Positions 25,654 to 34,179 of a stretch of 64,000 bases of DNA are shown one piece after another. Positions within the stretch are counted from its first letter, which is position 1, and every line of letters begins with the position of its first letter. Both the position numbers and the translations under genes were made by a program. Under the pieces are notes generated by a model. That model did not search any database and had not been told where the DNA came from. It saw only the letters and a program-made list of their open reading frames with translations. Location: assembly GCF_021183625.1 (NCBI RefSeq), contig NZ_CP089214.1, forward strand, positions 4,836,001 to 4,900,000, written 5' to 3'. The stretch is from Nocardia asteroides (GTDB lineage: Bacteria > Actinomycetota > Actinomycetes > Mycobacteriales > Mycobacteriaceae).

Positions 25654-26441
25654 CCACGCTGACCAACGACGGCCTGCTCGCCGTCGCGCACCGGCTCGGC
25701 GTGCAGACCATGCCGCTGGTGCTCGCCGTCGGGCCCGAGCAGGACTCCTACGCGGACTGGCGGATCGCCCAGGAGGCGGCGCTCGCCGAGCTGACCGGCG
25801 CCGGGCTGATCGACGGCACCGGCGAGGTCGACGCGGAGCTCGCCGGCGCGCTCTTCGTCCTCGCCCAGCCCGACCGCCAGCTCGCGGCGCGCACGGTGAC
25901 CTCGGACGGCACCCGGCGCAGCTGCCTGGCGCGCCGCGGCGAGCAGCACGCCGTCGCCGTGCGCGACGGCGCGCGCTACGAGGTGCGATCGCTCTGGCTG
26001 GACGGCTCCAACTCCGCGGCGGGCACGCCGCTGCTGGCCGCGCTCGGCCCGCTGACCCCGGCCGACGTCCCCGCCTTCAGCGCGCCCGCCGACGAACTCG
26101 CCGACCGGCTGGACGCCGCGGTCACCGTCAGCGACCACATCGATGCCTTCTACGCCTCCGGTGCGCCGGAACGGGACGCCACCCGGCTCGGGTCCGCGCT
26201 CGCCCGTACCCGCGCCCGCACCGAGATCGTGGCGCTGGCGCACGAGGACGGGCGCACCGCGCGGGCCCCCGGCGCGGTCGCGGTGTACGACACCGACCGC
26301 GGCCGGATCGTCGCGGCCCCCGCGCTCGCGCCGGACCGGCGCCTCTGGACCACGGTCACCACCGGCACCGACCATCGGGTGGCGCAGGCGATCGCCACCC
26401 TGATCGAGGGCCTGCCCGATGGGAGGTGGCTACCCCGCTAG
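25650..26441 (+). CDS. espG: EspG-family ESX chaperone (second copy)
   Basis: 263 residues, GTG start overlapping the PPE stop. LLAVAHRLGVQTMPLVLAVG at the start, RSCLARRGEQHAVAVRDG, then AVAVYDTDRGRIVAAP and a final LIEGLPDGRWLPR follow the EspG family closely; mycobacterial EspG proteins also end with a GRW-P motif. EspG binds the tip of cognate PPE proteins in the cytosol and delivers PE-PPE pairs to the ESX channel. Sequence differs widely from the EspG at 20960, so the two probably serve different substrates. Confidence 0.8.
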   Translation: MTTLTNDGLLAVAHRLGVQTMPLVLAVGPEQDSYADWRIAQEAALAELTGAGLIDGTGEVDAELAGALFVLAQPDRQLAARTVTSDGTRRSCLARRGEQHAVAVRDGARYEVRSLWLDGSNSAAGTPLLAALGPLTPADVPAFSAPADELADRLDAAVTVSDHIDAFYASGAPERDATRLGSALARTRARTEIVALAHEDGRTARAPGAVAVYDTDRGRIVAAPALAPDRRLWTTVTTGTDHRVAQAIATLIEGLPDGRWLPR

Positions 26442-26553
26442 CTATCTCGCCGCGCGGAGTACGTCGTGGCGAAAGACCGTGGGATTCGTCCGGTTTCCAG
26501 TTTCCGGCGCGGGTCTCGGCTTCACACAGCACGGATGACGAAAGGTCAGAATC

Positions 26554-26853
26554 ATGTCTCACACTACTCTCGGTGGCGGCGCAGGGGCGGTCGGTGTCGA
26601 GGCCGACGCCATCACCCAGGTCGAAAGCCGGATGGACCAGGCCATCAACGCCCTCCGGGCGTCCGTCAGCGCCGTCGACGCCGCGTCGGACGCGGCCCGG
26701 GCGGGCTGGAAGGGCGACGCCAACGACAAGTTCATCCAGGTTTCCCAGGCCTGGGACGAGGAGGCCACCCGGCTCAACCAGAAGCTGGACGAGCTGACCG
26801 CCGCCGTCGCCTCGGGCAAGGCGACCCTCGTCAACATGGACCAGCAGGCCTGA
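26554..26853 (+). CDS. WXG100-family Esx protein (EsxB/EsxG-like)
   Basis: 99 residues. It has the WXG100 layout: an N-terminal helix (ESRMDQAINALRASVSAVD), the turn RAGWKGDAND containing WKG, and a second helix (FIQVSQAWDEEATRLNQKLD). These proteins form helical-hairpin dimers with a second Esx protein and are the core ESX substrates. The next gene, 41 bases downstream, is the expected partner. A ribosome binding site (GAAAGG) precedes the ATG. No YxxxD/E is visible in the short C-terminal tail. Confidence 0.9.
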   Translation: MSHTTLGGGAGAVGVEADAITQVESRMDQAINALRASVSAVDAASDAARAGWKGDANDKFIQVSQAWDEEATRLNQKLDELTAAVASGKATLVNMDQQA

Positions 26854-26894
26854 TCCGCCACCACGGCCCCGAAACTCAACCGAAGGACTGAGCC

Positions 26895-27188
26895 ATGACC
26901 ATTCTGTACGACCCCGCGACCATGAACGCCCTGTACGACGAGCTGAAGACCAACGGAAGCAAGATCCAGGGTGAGATCCAGGAGCTGAACGACGCCGCGA
27001 ATCTCTTCCGCCAGAACCTGTCGGGTGATCAGGCGATCAGCAACTTCGACAACGCCAACAAGAACGTGAACACCGAGCTCGATGACACGCTGTCCAAGCT
27101 GGACCAGCTGGCCGCCGAGGTGGAGAACGCGCTGAGCCGCGCGCTCGAGGCCGACGGCCGGGTCGGTGACGGCTTCTCCGCCTTCTGA
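26895..27188 (+). CDS. Esx-like partner protein without WXG motif
   Basis: 97 residues, MTILYDPATMNALYDELKTN onwards, predicted as a helical hairpin (IQGEIQELNDAANLF and SKLDQLAAEVENALSRALE). Where WXG proteins have W-x-G it reads NLSGDQA, so the tryptophan is replaced by leucine while the glycine remains. The start follows GAAGGACTGAGCC. Length, position and strand next to the WKG protein support its role as dimer partner. It is followed by a strong palindromic terminator. Confidence 0.8.
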   Translation: MTILYDPATMNALYDELKTNGSKIQGEIQELNDAANLFRQNLSGDQAISNFDNANKNVNTELDDTLSKLDQLAAEVENALSRALEADGRVGDGFSAF

Positions 27189-27199
27189 CGGCAGCCAAC

Positions 27200-27233
27200 C
27201 GAGGCCGGCCGGGGCGCGCCCCGGCCGGCCTCG
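27200..27233 (+). terminator. Bidirectional terminator, perfect 34-bp palindrome
   Basis: The sequence CGAGGCCGGCCGGGGCG at 27200-27216 is followed without spacer by its exact reverse complement to 27233. It sits between the convergent Esx gene (stop 27188) and eccE (stop 27237 side). The stem is entirely GC-rich and lacks a long T tract, as is common for actinobacterial terminators. Confidence 0.8.
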
Positions 27234-27236
27234 TCG

Positions 27237-29051
27237 TCAGCGGGCGGCCAGCGACTCGCCGATGTACTCCATCTCCGCCGGCGTGGTCACCATGGACACG
27301 GTGGTCTCCGCCGTCCCGGTGCGCACCGTGATCCGGTTCAGCGCCGCCGGGTCCTGGAGCAGCGTGATGTCCGGCTCCAGCGCGGCGGGCTCGCCGCCCT
27401 CCCTGATGTGCACGATGGTGGCGCCGCCCGCGTGCGTGGTCGGCGGCACGCCGTCGAAGACCAGCACGGTGGTGCTCGGGTAGGGCGCCGCCGGCGGTGG
27501 CGGCGTGCTGGCGGGGTGGTAGCTGGCGCCCGCGGCGCGCGGCGCGATGGTCAGGATGCCGGGGGTGTCGAGCGCCGCCACCATGGTCTGCCAGCGCTCC
27601 GGGCGGGCGGTGTGCACCACGCCGTGCGCGCCGAGCGCGATGGCGCGCAGCACCACCTGCTGGGCCAGGTCGAGGTTGCCGACCACCTCGACGAGCCTGG
27701 TGCCCTCGCCGATCAGCGGTACCGCGATGCCGCGGCCCTGCTCGTCGGCGCCGATCAGCTGCCCGCAGCCCGCGGTCGGCACCGCGATGCCGGTCAGCGC
27801 GGTCAGCGTGCCGCGGTAGGCGTCGGCGGGGTCGGGGCGCCCGGCGTCGCCGAGCGGGATGCTCGTGGTCAGCGCGCGCAGCTGCCTGCCAGGCAGCGGC
27901 CGCAGGCTGGACAGCGGGGCCGCCTCCGGCTCGGTGTCGGTGTCGAGCCGCACCAGCGCCTCCAGCAACACCGTGCCGATGAGATCGGGCCTGGTCTCCG
28001 GCTTGTGCGCGCCGGGGCGCAGCCGCAGCGTCACGGTGGTGGAGAGGCTGGGTAGCGCCCAGATCTCGGCCAGCCCCTCCGGCTGCACCGCCTCCGCCTC
28101 GACCCGGTAGAGCGCGAGGTGCCGGTCGCCGCTGCGCAGCCCCCTCGGCGTCTCCACCACCCGCTCCAGCTCGGTGCCGTGGGTCAGGCTGCGCAGCGCG
28201 GCGGTCATCTCGGCGGCGCTCAGCACCGAGGTCGCGATGTCGAGCGCGGCCAGCCGGTTCGCCACCCGCCGGGTCGCGATGATGGCTGCGCGCAGCGAGC
28301 CGGTGCTCCCGCCGCCGCGCTTCTCCACCGCGTCCGCGTTGACCAGCGGGTTCAGCCGGAGCACCAGCCACACGGTCCGGTGCGCGATGGCGGGCAGCGG
28401 GCCGAGGATGCGCTCGTACAGCCGCGCCGCCACCCCGGTGCCCGCGGTGCGCGCGCCGGTGCTGATCAGGTCGATGCCCGCCAGCTCCAGGTCGAACTGG
28501 TTCAGGCACCGCGCCACCTCGGCCAGCGGGAGCAGCTGGTCGGTGTCGAGCGCGCCGGGGCGGAGCAGGGTCAGGCTGTCCGGCGGCGGATCGATGCGCA
28601 GCATGGTGACGAGCGCCTCACCGTCCCAGCGCATGCCGTAGCCGCCGCCCTCGCTCACCGGGACGTCGAACGGCTCGCCGGAGCTCGCCCAGTTCGCGGG
28701 CAGCCCGCGATCGCGTCTGCGGCCGAGCGCGCCCGCGATCCGGGCGGCGAGCGTCCGCCCCCGGATCGGCGCCAGCAGGAGCAGTGCGGCCAGCACCCCG
28801 GCCGCGACCGCGCCGAGCACGTGCGCCGTCGTGGCGAGCACGACCCAGGCCAGGGCCGCGGCGACCAGCACCGACGGAATCACCAGCCGCAGCGGGAAGA
28901 TCCGGAACAGCCAGAACGCCGGGTCGCGCAGCCGGTCGTAGGGGGAGCCGGTGGCCGGGTGCTCCGGCTCCGGCTCGGTTGCCGCGCGCTCGTCCGGATC
29001 GCGCTCGTCCGGATCACGGTTGTTCATCGTCTCGTCGGTCACCGTCGTCAT
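27237..29051 (-). CDS. eccE: ESX membrane component EccE
   Basis: 604 residues from MTTVTDETMNNRDPDERDPD. A charged N-terminal tail precedes two adjacent transmembrane segments (PLRLVIPSVLVAAALAWVVL and HVLGAVAAGVLAALLLL). Then comes a large soluble domain with CLNQFDLELAGIDLISTG, CGQLIGADEQGRGIAVPLIG and a C-terminal SMVTTPAEMEYIGESLAAR. EccE forms the outer edge of the ESX inner-membrane complex with EccB, EccC and EccD. The start at 29051 has AGGAAAA just upstream; the open frame extends to 29099 without an RBS. It is divergent from eccB, an arrangement repeated in the second ESX locus. Confidence 0.85.
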   Translation of the reverse strand: MTTVTDETMNNRDPDERDPDERAATEPEPEHPATGSPYDRLRDPAFWLFRIFPLRLVIPSVLVAAALAWVVLATTAHVLGAVAAGVLAALLLLAPIRGRTLAARIAGALGRRRDRGLPANWASSGEPFDVPVSEGGGYGMRWDGEALVTMLRIDPPPDSLTLLRPGALDTDQLLPLAEVARCLNQFDLELAGIDLISTGARTAGTGVAARLYERILGPLPAIAHRTVWLVLRLNPLVNADAVEKRGGGSTGSLRAAIIATRRVANRLAALDIATSVLSAAEMTAALRSLTHGTELERVVETPRGLRSGDRHLALYRVEAEAVQPEGLAEIWALPSLSTTVTLRLRPGAHKPETRPDLIGTVLLEALVRLDTDTEPEAAPLSSLRPLPGRQLRALTTSIPLGDAGRPDPADAYRGTLTALTGIAVPTAGCGQLIGADEQGRGIAVPLIGEGTRLVEVVGNLDLAQQVVLRAIALGAHGVVHTARPERWQTMVAALDTPGILTIAPRAAGASYHPASTPPPPAAPYPSTTVLVFDGVPPTTHAGGATIVHIREGGEPAALEPDITLLQDPAALNRITVRTGTAETTVSMVTTPAEMEYIGESLAAR

Positions 29052-29170
29052 CGCGTTTTCCTGTTCGAAACATGCGGCCCCGGTCGAAATGCTCTGCACG
29101 TCAGCGGTTCCGGGCCGTCCTCGGCTTACGGTACCGTGTCGGCTGTGACGGTTCCCGGTGGAGCGATCGA
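29052..29170. promoter_or_regulatory. Divergent eccE/eccB control region with half-operator
   Basis: These 119 bases separate the eccE and eccB starts and must hold both promoters. CGAAACATGC at 29066-29075 repeats exactly one arm of the palindrome at 22521-22542; the second arm is missing here. GGTGGAG (29157-29163) is the probable eccB ribosome binding site. No clean -35/-10 pair could be assigned by eye. Confidence 0.4.
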
Positions 29171-30676
29171 GTGCCTGCCCAGCTGACGACCCGGGCCCAG
29201 GTCAACGGGTACAGATTCCTGTTGCGCCGGCTCGACCACGCCCTGGTCCGCCGGGACGTGCGCATGCTGCACGACCCCATGCGCTCGCAGATCCGCTCGC
29301 TCCTGGTCGGGCTGGTGCTCGGCATCCTGATCGTCGCCGGCGCCGCCATTCTCGGGCTGATCCGCCCGCAGGGCGCCATCGGCGACGCGCTGATCGTCTC
29401 CGGCAAGCAGAGCGGGGCGCTCTACGTGGTGGTGCAGGGGCAGGACGGCAAGCAGACGCTGCACCCGGTGCTCAACCTCGCCTCCGCCCGGTTGATCACC
29501 GGCAGCTCGGCCGAGCCGCAGTCGGTGAAGGACGCCAAACTCGGCGACCTGCCGCGCGGCCCGATGCTCGGCATCCCGGGCGCACCGGGCGTGCTGCCCG
29601 GCTCGAAGCAGGGCGACCGCTCGGAATGGACGCTCTGCGAGACCATCTCGCTCTCCGCGGGCGGCAGCGCCGCCTCCGCCTCCGGCGGCCGGACCACGGT
29701 ACTGGCCGGCCGTCCCGAGCTCGGGGAGCGCGCTCGCGCACTGGGCGCGGGCGACGCCATGCTGGTGCGCCGCAACGGCCAGAGCTTCCTGCTCTACGAC
29801 GGCAAGCGCGCGGAGCTCGACCCGGGCAACTCGGTGCTCGCCCGCGCGCTCGAACTGCGCGGCATCACACCGCGCCCGGTCGGGGCCGGGCTGCTCGGCG
29901 CGACCACCCCGGTCCCGCCGCTCGCCGTGCCCGCGGTGCCCAATGCCGGTGCGCCGGGGCCCGGCCCGCTGGGGCGGTACCAGGTGGGCAGCGTGGTCGC
30001 GATCCCCGGCGCCGCCGTCGACGGCTCGGATCGCTACCTGGTGCTCGCCGACGGGCTGCAGCCGATCGGCGAGTTCGCCGCCCAGGTGCTGCGCTTCGCC
30101 GACTCGCACGGGCTGAGCGAGGTCCCCGCGCTCGCCCCCGATGTGCTGGACAAGGTTCCGGTGGTCAGGGCGCTGCCGCTGGACCACTTCCCGGCGCGCA
30201 AGCCCGCGCTTGTGCACGCCGAGGACGCCCCGGTCTCCTGCGTCTCCTGGGCCAAGGACCCCGGCACCGCACCGGCCGACGGCGCCGGTGACGGCCCCGC
30301 CGACCGCGCCGTCGTGACGATCCTGGCCGGTACCAGGGTGCCGATCCCGGAGTCGGCGGCCGCGGTGCGGCTGGCGACCGCGGACGGCACCGGCGAGCGG
30401 GTGGACGAGGTCTACCTGGCGCCCGGCTCCGGCGAGTACGTCCAGATGACCGGGCTGGAGCCGGGCAGCCCGCGGCGCGGTAGCCTGTTCTACGTCAGTG
30501 ACAGCGGCATCAGGTACGGCGTCCCCGACACCGCCGCCGCAGGCGTGCTCGGGCTCGGCGCCCAGCCGCGGATGGCGCCGTGGGCGATCGTCGGGCAGCT
30601 GGTGCCCGGCCCCACGCTGAGCCAGCGGGACGCCCTGGTGGCGCGGGACCAGCTGCCGCAGGAGCCGATCCGCTAG
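29171..30676 (+). CDS. eccB: ESX membrane component EccB
   Basis: 501 residues. GTG 29171 is chosen because the protein then opens VPAQLTTRAQVNGYRFLLRR, the conserved EccB start, with GGTGGAG seven bases upstream. The short cytoplasmic tail contains the conserved RRDVRMLHDPMRSQ, then comes one transmembrane helix (LLVGLVLGILIVAGAAILGL), followed by a large extracytoplasmic domain rich in repeats (LNLASARLI, GIPGAP) with two cysteines (LCETIS, SCVSW) for a disulfide. EccB is the periplasmic component of the core complex and may bind nucleotide. Its stop overlaps the opposing eccA stop by a few bases, leaving no room for a terminator. Confidence 0.9.
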   Translation: MPAQLTTRAQVNGYRFLLRRLDHALVRRDVRMLHDPMRSQIRSLLVGLVLGILIVAGAAILGLIRPQGAIGDALIVSGKQSGALYVVVQGQDGKQTLHPVLNLASARLITGSSAEPQSVKDAKLGDLPRGPMLGIPGAPGVLPGSKQGDRSEWTLCETISLSAGGSAASASGGRTTVLAGRPELGERARALGAGDAMLVRRNGQSFLLYDGKRAELDPGNSVLARALELRGITPRPVGAGLLGATTPVPPLAVPAVPNAGAPGPGPLGRYQVGSVVAIPGAAVDGSDRYLVLADGLQPIGEFAAQVLRFADSHGLSEVPALAPDVLDKVPVVRALPLDHFPARKPALVHAEDAPVSCVSWAKDPGTAPADGAGDGPADRAVVTILAGTRVPIPESAAAVRLATADGTGERVDEVYLAPGSGEYVQMTGLEPGSPRRGSLFYVSDSGIRYGVPDTAAAGVLGLGAQPRMAPWAIVGQLVPGPTLSQRDALVARDQLPQEPIR

Positions 30677-32508
30677 TAGTCGCCGGCCGGGATGTTCAGC
30701 GAGGCGAGCAGCGAGGTGAGCGCGGTGCGCATATCCGGCTCCTCGATGCGCATCAGGACGTCGTCGTCGACGCTGCTCAGATCCAGCGATTCGTCGTTGG
30801 CGAGCCGGAATTCGCGCTCCTCCTCGGCCGCCTCGATCACGTTCCGGATGAAGCGGCCGTTGCCCGCCAGGTCGACGCCGCGCCGCGGCTGCCCGCTCTG
30901 ATCGGTGCTGTGCAGGTCGTAGAGGTGTGCGCAGACCCGCACCAGCAGCGCCGCCGCCTCGTCGGAGAGCTGGGAATCGCGCTTGCCCGCGATCACCGCG
31001 CCGATCGCGCCCAGCTCGTCCGCGGTGTACGAGGGGAACTGCAGGCGCTTGGCGAAGCGGGAGGCCAGGCCGTCGTTGCTGGCCAGGAAGCGGTCGATCT
31101 CGCCGTCGTAGCCCGCGATGATGACGACCAGCCGGTCGCGGTCGTTCTCCATCCGGGCCAGCAGGGTGTCCACCGCCTCCCGGCCGAACGCGTCGCCGCC
31201 GGAGAGCCCGGCCTGGATCAGCGTGTACGCCTCGTCGATGAAGAGCACGCCGTCCATGGCGGTGTCGATCAGCGCCTCGGTCTTGATGGCGGTGGAGCCG
31301 AGGTGCTGGCCGACGAAGTCGGCGCGCTTGGTCTCGACCACCGTGTCGGTCTTGAGCAGCCCGAGGCCGCAGTAGATCTTGGCGACCACCCGGGCGATGG
31401 TGGTCTTGCCGGTGCCGGGCGGGCCGGTGAAGGCGAGGTGCTGGCCGCGCGGCGCGCTGGCGAGCCCCTTCTCCGCGCGGATCTTGGCCAGCTGCGCGCT
31501 CGACTGCAGCTTCGCCACCTGGGTCTTGACCGAGCCGAGGCCGATCTGGGAATCCAGCTCCGCGCGCGCCTCGGCCAGGATCTTCTTGGCCCGGTCCGCC
31601 GATTCGGCCTGCTCCATCTGCTCCATCGAGGGCGAGGAGACCGGGTCCCAGCGGTCGGTGCGGGCATCGATGGACTCGCGCGAGGTCACCGTGATCCGGT
31701 AGGTGCGGTCGCGCATGGCCGCGGTGTTGGCGTCGAAATCCGGTGCCTGCGAGTACACCTTCTCGAAGAGCGCCTGCGCCTCCTCCTCGCTGCCGGTCTC
31801 GCGCAGGCACAGCCCGCGGCAGAACATGGCGGTCGAGCGCGCGGCCGGGATCGGGCCCCGCTCGGCCTGCTCCATCCGGCGGATGGCCTCGCCGAACAGC
31901 CCGAGCTGCGCGCAGGCCGTCCCGACCATCACGTGCGCGCCCGCGGCCAGGTACGGGTCCGGCCACTCGGCGGAGCCGTTCAGCACGGCCATGACGTCCG
32001 GCCAGCGCTGGGTCTGGTAGTGCAGCACGCCGCGGACGTAGGCGGCGACCCGGTCGTCCACCTCCCGTTCCGGGTCGTCGGTGCGCGCCCGCCGGTGCGC
32101 GGCCAGCTCGTCCAGCACCCGCTCGGCCTCGGTGAATTCCTTGTCCGCGATCAATTGGGCGGCCCAGGCGAGCCAGATCTCGGTGTAGCTCGCCAGCGGA
32201 TAGTCGATGTAGAGCCCGGGCAGGAAGCGCCCGGCCAGCTGCCGCGGCGTGAGCCCGACCCGGCGCTGCTCGCGGTGCAGCGTGCCGACGCTGGTGCGGT
32301 GCAGGTTCTGCAGCACCTCGCGGGTGAGCTCCCCGGCGGCGGCACGGCCGAGCCACGCGTCGCACATTCCCGGGTCCCACTCGGTCGCGCGCTGGAACGC
32401 CAGCTTGGCGTACTCCAGATCGCGCGCCGATTCCTGCCCCTCCAGGGAGATTCCGAGTGAAAGGACTCCGGCGTCGAAGGCCTTCTGTGCTTGGCGATTG
32501 CCGGTCAT
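30673..32508 (-). CDS. eccA: ESX AAA+ ATPase EccA
   Basis: 611 residues from MTGNRQAQKAFDAGVLSL. The N-terminal half (to about residue 300) is helical with TPR-like repeats. The C-terminal AAA+ domain has Walker A GPPGTGKTT (about residue 360), Walker B VLFIDEAYT, and DGLASRFAKRLQFP near the sensor 2/arginine finger region. EccA is the cytosolic ESX ATPase of CbxX/CfqX type that acts on secreted proteins or EspG complexes. It is encoded opposite to eccB and eccD, unlike the usual same-strand order. No ESX-4-type locus has EccA, so this marks the first locus as a full PE/PPE-type ESX system. Confidence 0.9.
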   Translation of the reverse strand: MTGNRQAQKAFDAGVLSLGISLEGQESARDLEYAKLAFQRATEWDPGMCDAWLGRAAAGELTREVLQNLHRTSVGTLHREQRRVGLTPRQLAGRFLPGLYIDYPLASYTEIWLAWAAQLIADKEFTEAERVLDELAAHRRARTDDPEREVDDRVAAYVRGVLHYQTQRWPDVMAVLNGSAEWPDPYLAAGAHVMVGTACAQLGLFGEAIRRMEQAERGPIPAARSTAMFCRGLCLRETGSEEEAQALFEKVYSQAPDFDANTAAMRDRTYRITVTSRESIDARTDRWDPVSSPSMEQMEQAESADRAKKILAEARAELDSQIGLGSVKTQVAKLQSSAQLAKIRAEKGLASAPRGQHLAFTGPPGTGKTTIARVVAKIYCGLGLLKTDTVVETKRADFVGQHLGSTAIKTEALIDTAMDGVLFIDEAYTLIQAGLSGGDAFGREAVDTLLARMENDRDRLVVIIAGYDGEIDRFLASNDGLASRFAKRLQFPSYTADELGAIGAVIAGKRDSQLSDEAAALLVRVCAHLYDLHSTDQSGQPRRGVDLAGNGRFIRNVIEAAEEEREFRLANDESLDLSSVDDDVLMRIEEPDMRTALTSLLASLNIPAGDY

Positions 32509-32700
32509 TGCTCTGGAACCCCGAAATCTTCGTCGTCCGTTGCCATTCAGTTCACCTGGACCGGCCCTCACGGACTGCATGCGCGCTGGTCTGTCCGTTA
32601 CATTAGGTTCCGCTGCCAGCAGGCTGCAACGCAAGTGTCATCTACCTGTGAGCGCCGGGAAGCCAACGCCCCGGATGCTGTTGTGGGGGCGTGAACGTCG
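32509..32700. promoter_or_regulatory. Divergent eccA/eccD intergenic region
   Basis: These 192 bases lie between the eccA and eccD starts. TACATT followed by AGG (about 32600-32608) resembles a -10 box for eccD, and the reverse strand offers TAATGT at the same place for eccA. No clear -35 partner was found for either, so I see no firm promoter. Confidence 0.25.
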
Positions 32701-34179
32701 TTGATCGAATCACCGCCGACCGGGGGAACCCGGGCTGTCGAACCGGAACTCACCCGCGTCTCCGTCATCGGGGGCGACACCCAGCTCGACGTCGGGCTGC
32801 CGTCGACCGTCCCGATCGCGAGTTATATCGGTGAACTGGTCGCGCTGATCGGCTCGCGCGATCCGGACCCGGCCGGAGCCGACGACGCCGCGACCGATCT
32901 GGATGCCAAGCGCTGGACCCTCGCCCGGCTCGGCCGGGACGCCATCGCACCGAGCCGCACCCTGGACGAGGCCGAGGTGTACGACGGCGAGCTGCTCGTG
33001 CTCCGCGCCGTCGCCGCCAAGGAGGCGCCGGTGCTCTTCGACGACGTCATCGACGCGGTCTCCCGGCTCACCGCCACCCAGTTCCGCGGCTGGACCGGTG
33101 GCTCCGCGCGCTGGACCGGGCTGGTGGCGTCGCTGTTCACCGTGCTCGCGGTGCTCGCGCTGCTTGTCGTGGCGCGGCGGCACGGCGACCCGCTCGCCCC
33201 CGCCTTCGCGCTGACCGGGACGGCCGCTGCGGCCTTCACCGCCGCGGGCTTCGCGGCCAGGCGGTATCGGGACCAGCTCACCGCGGCCTGGCTCGCCGCC
33301 GACGGGCTGCTGCTGATCTTCGCGGGCGCCGCGCTCTTCGTCCCCGGCCCGCTCGGCAGCGCGCACCTGCTGCTCGGCAGCTCGGTGGTGCTGGTCGCTG
33401 CGGTGCTCGGGTACCGGCTGACCGGCACCGGCGCCGCGCTCTTCGTCGCGGTCGCCGCGCTGGCGCTGGTGGCGGGCGGCGCGGCCGCGGTCTACCTGGT
33501 CTGGCACCCGGGGCTGGCCAAGCTGGCCGCCGGGCTGATCGTCGTCGGCATCGCCACCGTCTCGATGGTGCCGAGGCTGGCCGCGGTGCTGGCTCGGCTG
33601 CCGATCCCGCCGGTGCCGACCGCGGGCGCCGCGATCGACCCGGCCGATCACGAGCCGCGGCCGACGCTGGAGGGCATCGGCGCCATCGGCGCCACCGCGC
33701 TGCCGTCGGCCGCCGGGCTGGAGCTGCGGGCGCGGGCGGCCAACCGGTACCAGTCCGGGCTCGTCGTCGCCTGCGCGATCACGACCGTCGTCGGGGCCTT
33801 CGGCGCCGCCGATCCGCTCGGCGCGGCGCGCTGGCAGGGGCTGACGCTCGCGGTGATCACCGCGATCATCCTGTGCCTGCGCGGCCGCGCCTTCGCCGAC
33901 CTGCTCCAGGCGGTGACGCTGATCGGCGCCGGCTGCGTGATCATCGTCACGCTGATTGCCGGACTCGCGCTCGGCGACAGCGAGCTGGAGCTGATAGCGG
34001 TGGGGTTGCTGCTCGCCTTCGGCGCGGGCGCGGCGGCCTTCGGGGTGATCGGGCCGCACGTGGAGGCGACCCCGGTGACGAGGCGCGGCATCGAGGTCTT
34101 CGAGTACCTGCTGATCGTGGCGGTGATCCCGCTGGTGCTGTGGATCATGGGCGTCTACTCGATGGCACGGAACATATGA
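32701..34179 (+). CDS. eccD: ESX membrane component EccD
   Basis: 492 residues, TTG start at 32701; an in-frame TGA at 32692 rules out longer starts. An N-terminal ubiquitin-like cytosolic domain (TRVSVIGGDTQLDVGLPSTV to about residue 105) is followed by the conserved FRGWTGGSARWTG linker and about eleven transmembrane helices, with the loop PIPPVPTAGAAIDPADHEPR between helices 6 and 7 as in other EccD. EccD is the most hydrophobic core subunit and forms the membrane barrel around EccC and EccB. It overlaps mycP by ATGA (34176). Confidence 0.9.
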   Translation: MIESPPTGGTRAVEPELTRVSVIGGDTQLDVGLPSTVPIASYIGELVALIGSRDPDPAGADDAATDLDAKRWTLARLGRDAIAPSRTLDEAEVYDGELLVLRAVAAKEAPVLFDDVIDAVSRLTATQFRGWTGGSARWTGLVASLFTVLAVLALLVVARRHGDPLAPAFALTGTAAAAFTAAGFAARRYRDQLTAAWLAADGLLLIFAGAALFVPGPLGSAHLLLGSSVVLVAAVLGYRLTGTGAALFVAVAALALVAGGAAAVYLVWHPGLAKLAAGLIVVGIATVSMVPRLAAVLARLPIPPVPTAGAAIDPADHEPRPTLEGIGAIGATALPSAAGLELRARAANRYQSGLVVACAITTVVGAFGAADPLGAARWQGLTLAVITAIILCLRGRAFADLLQAVTLIGAGCVIIVTLIAGLALGDSELELIAVGLLLAFGAGAAAFGVIGPHVEATPVTRRGIEVFEYLLIVAVIPLVLWIMGVYSMARNI

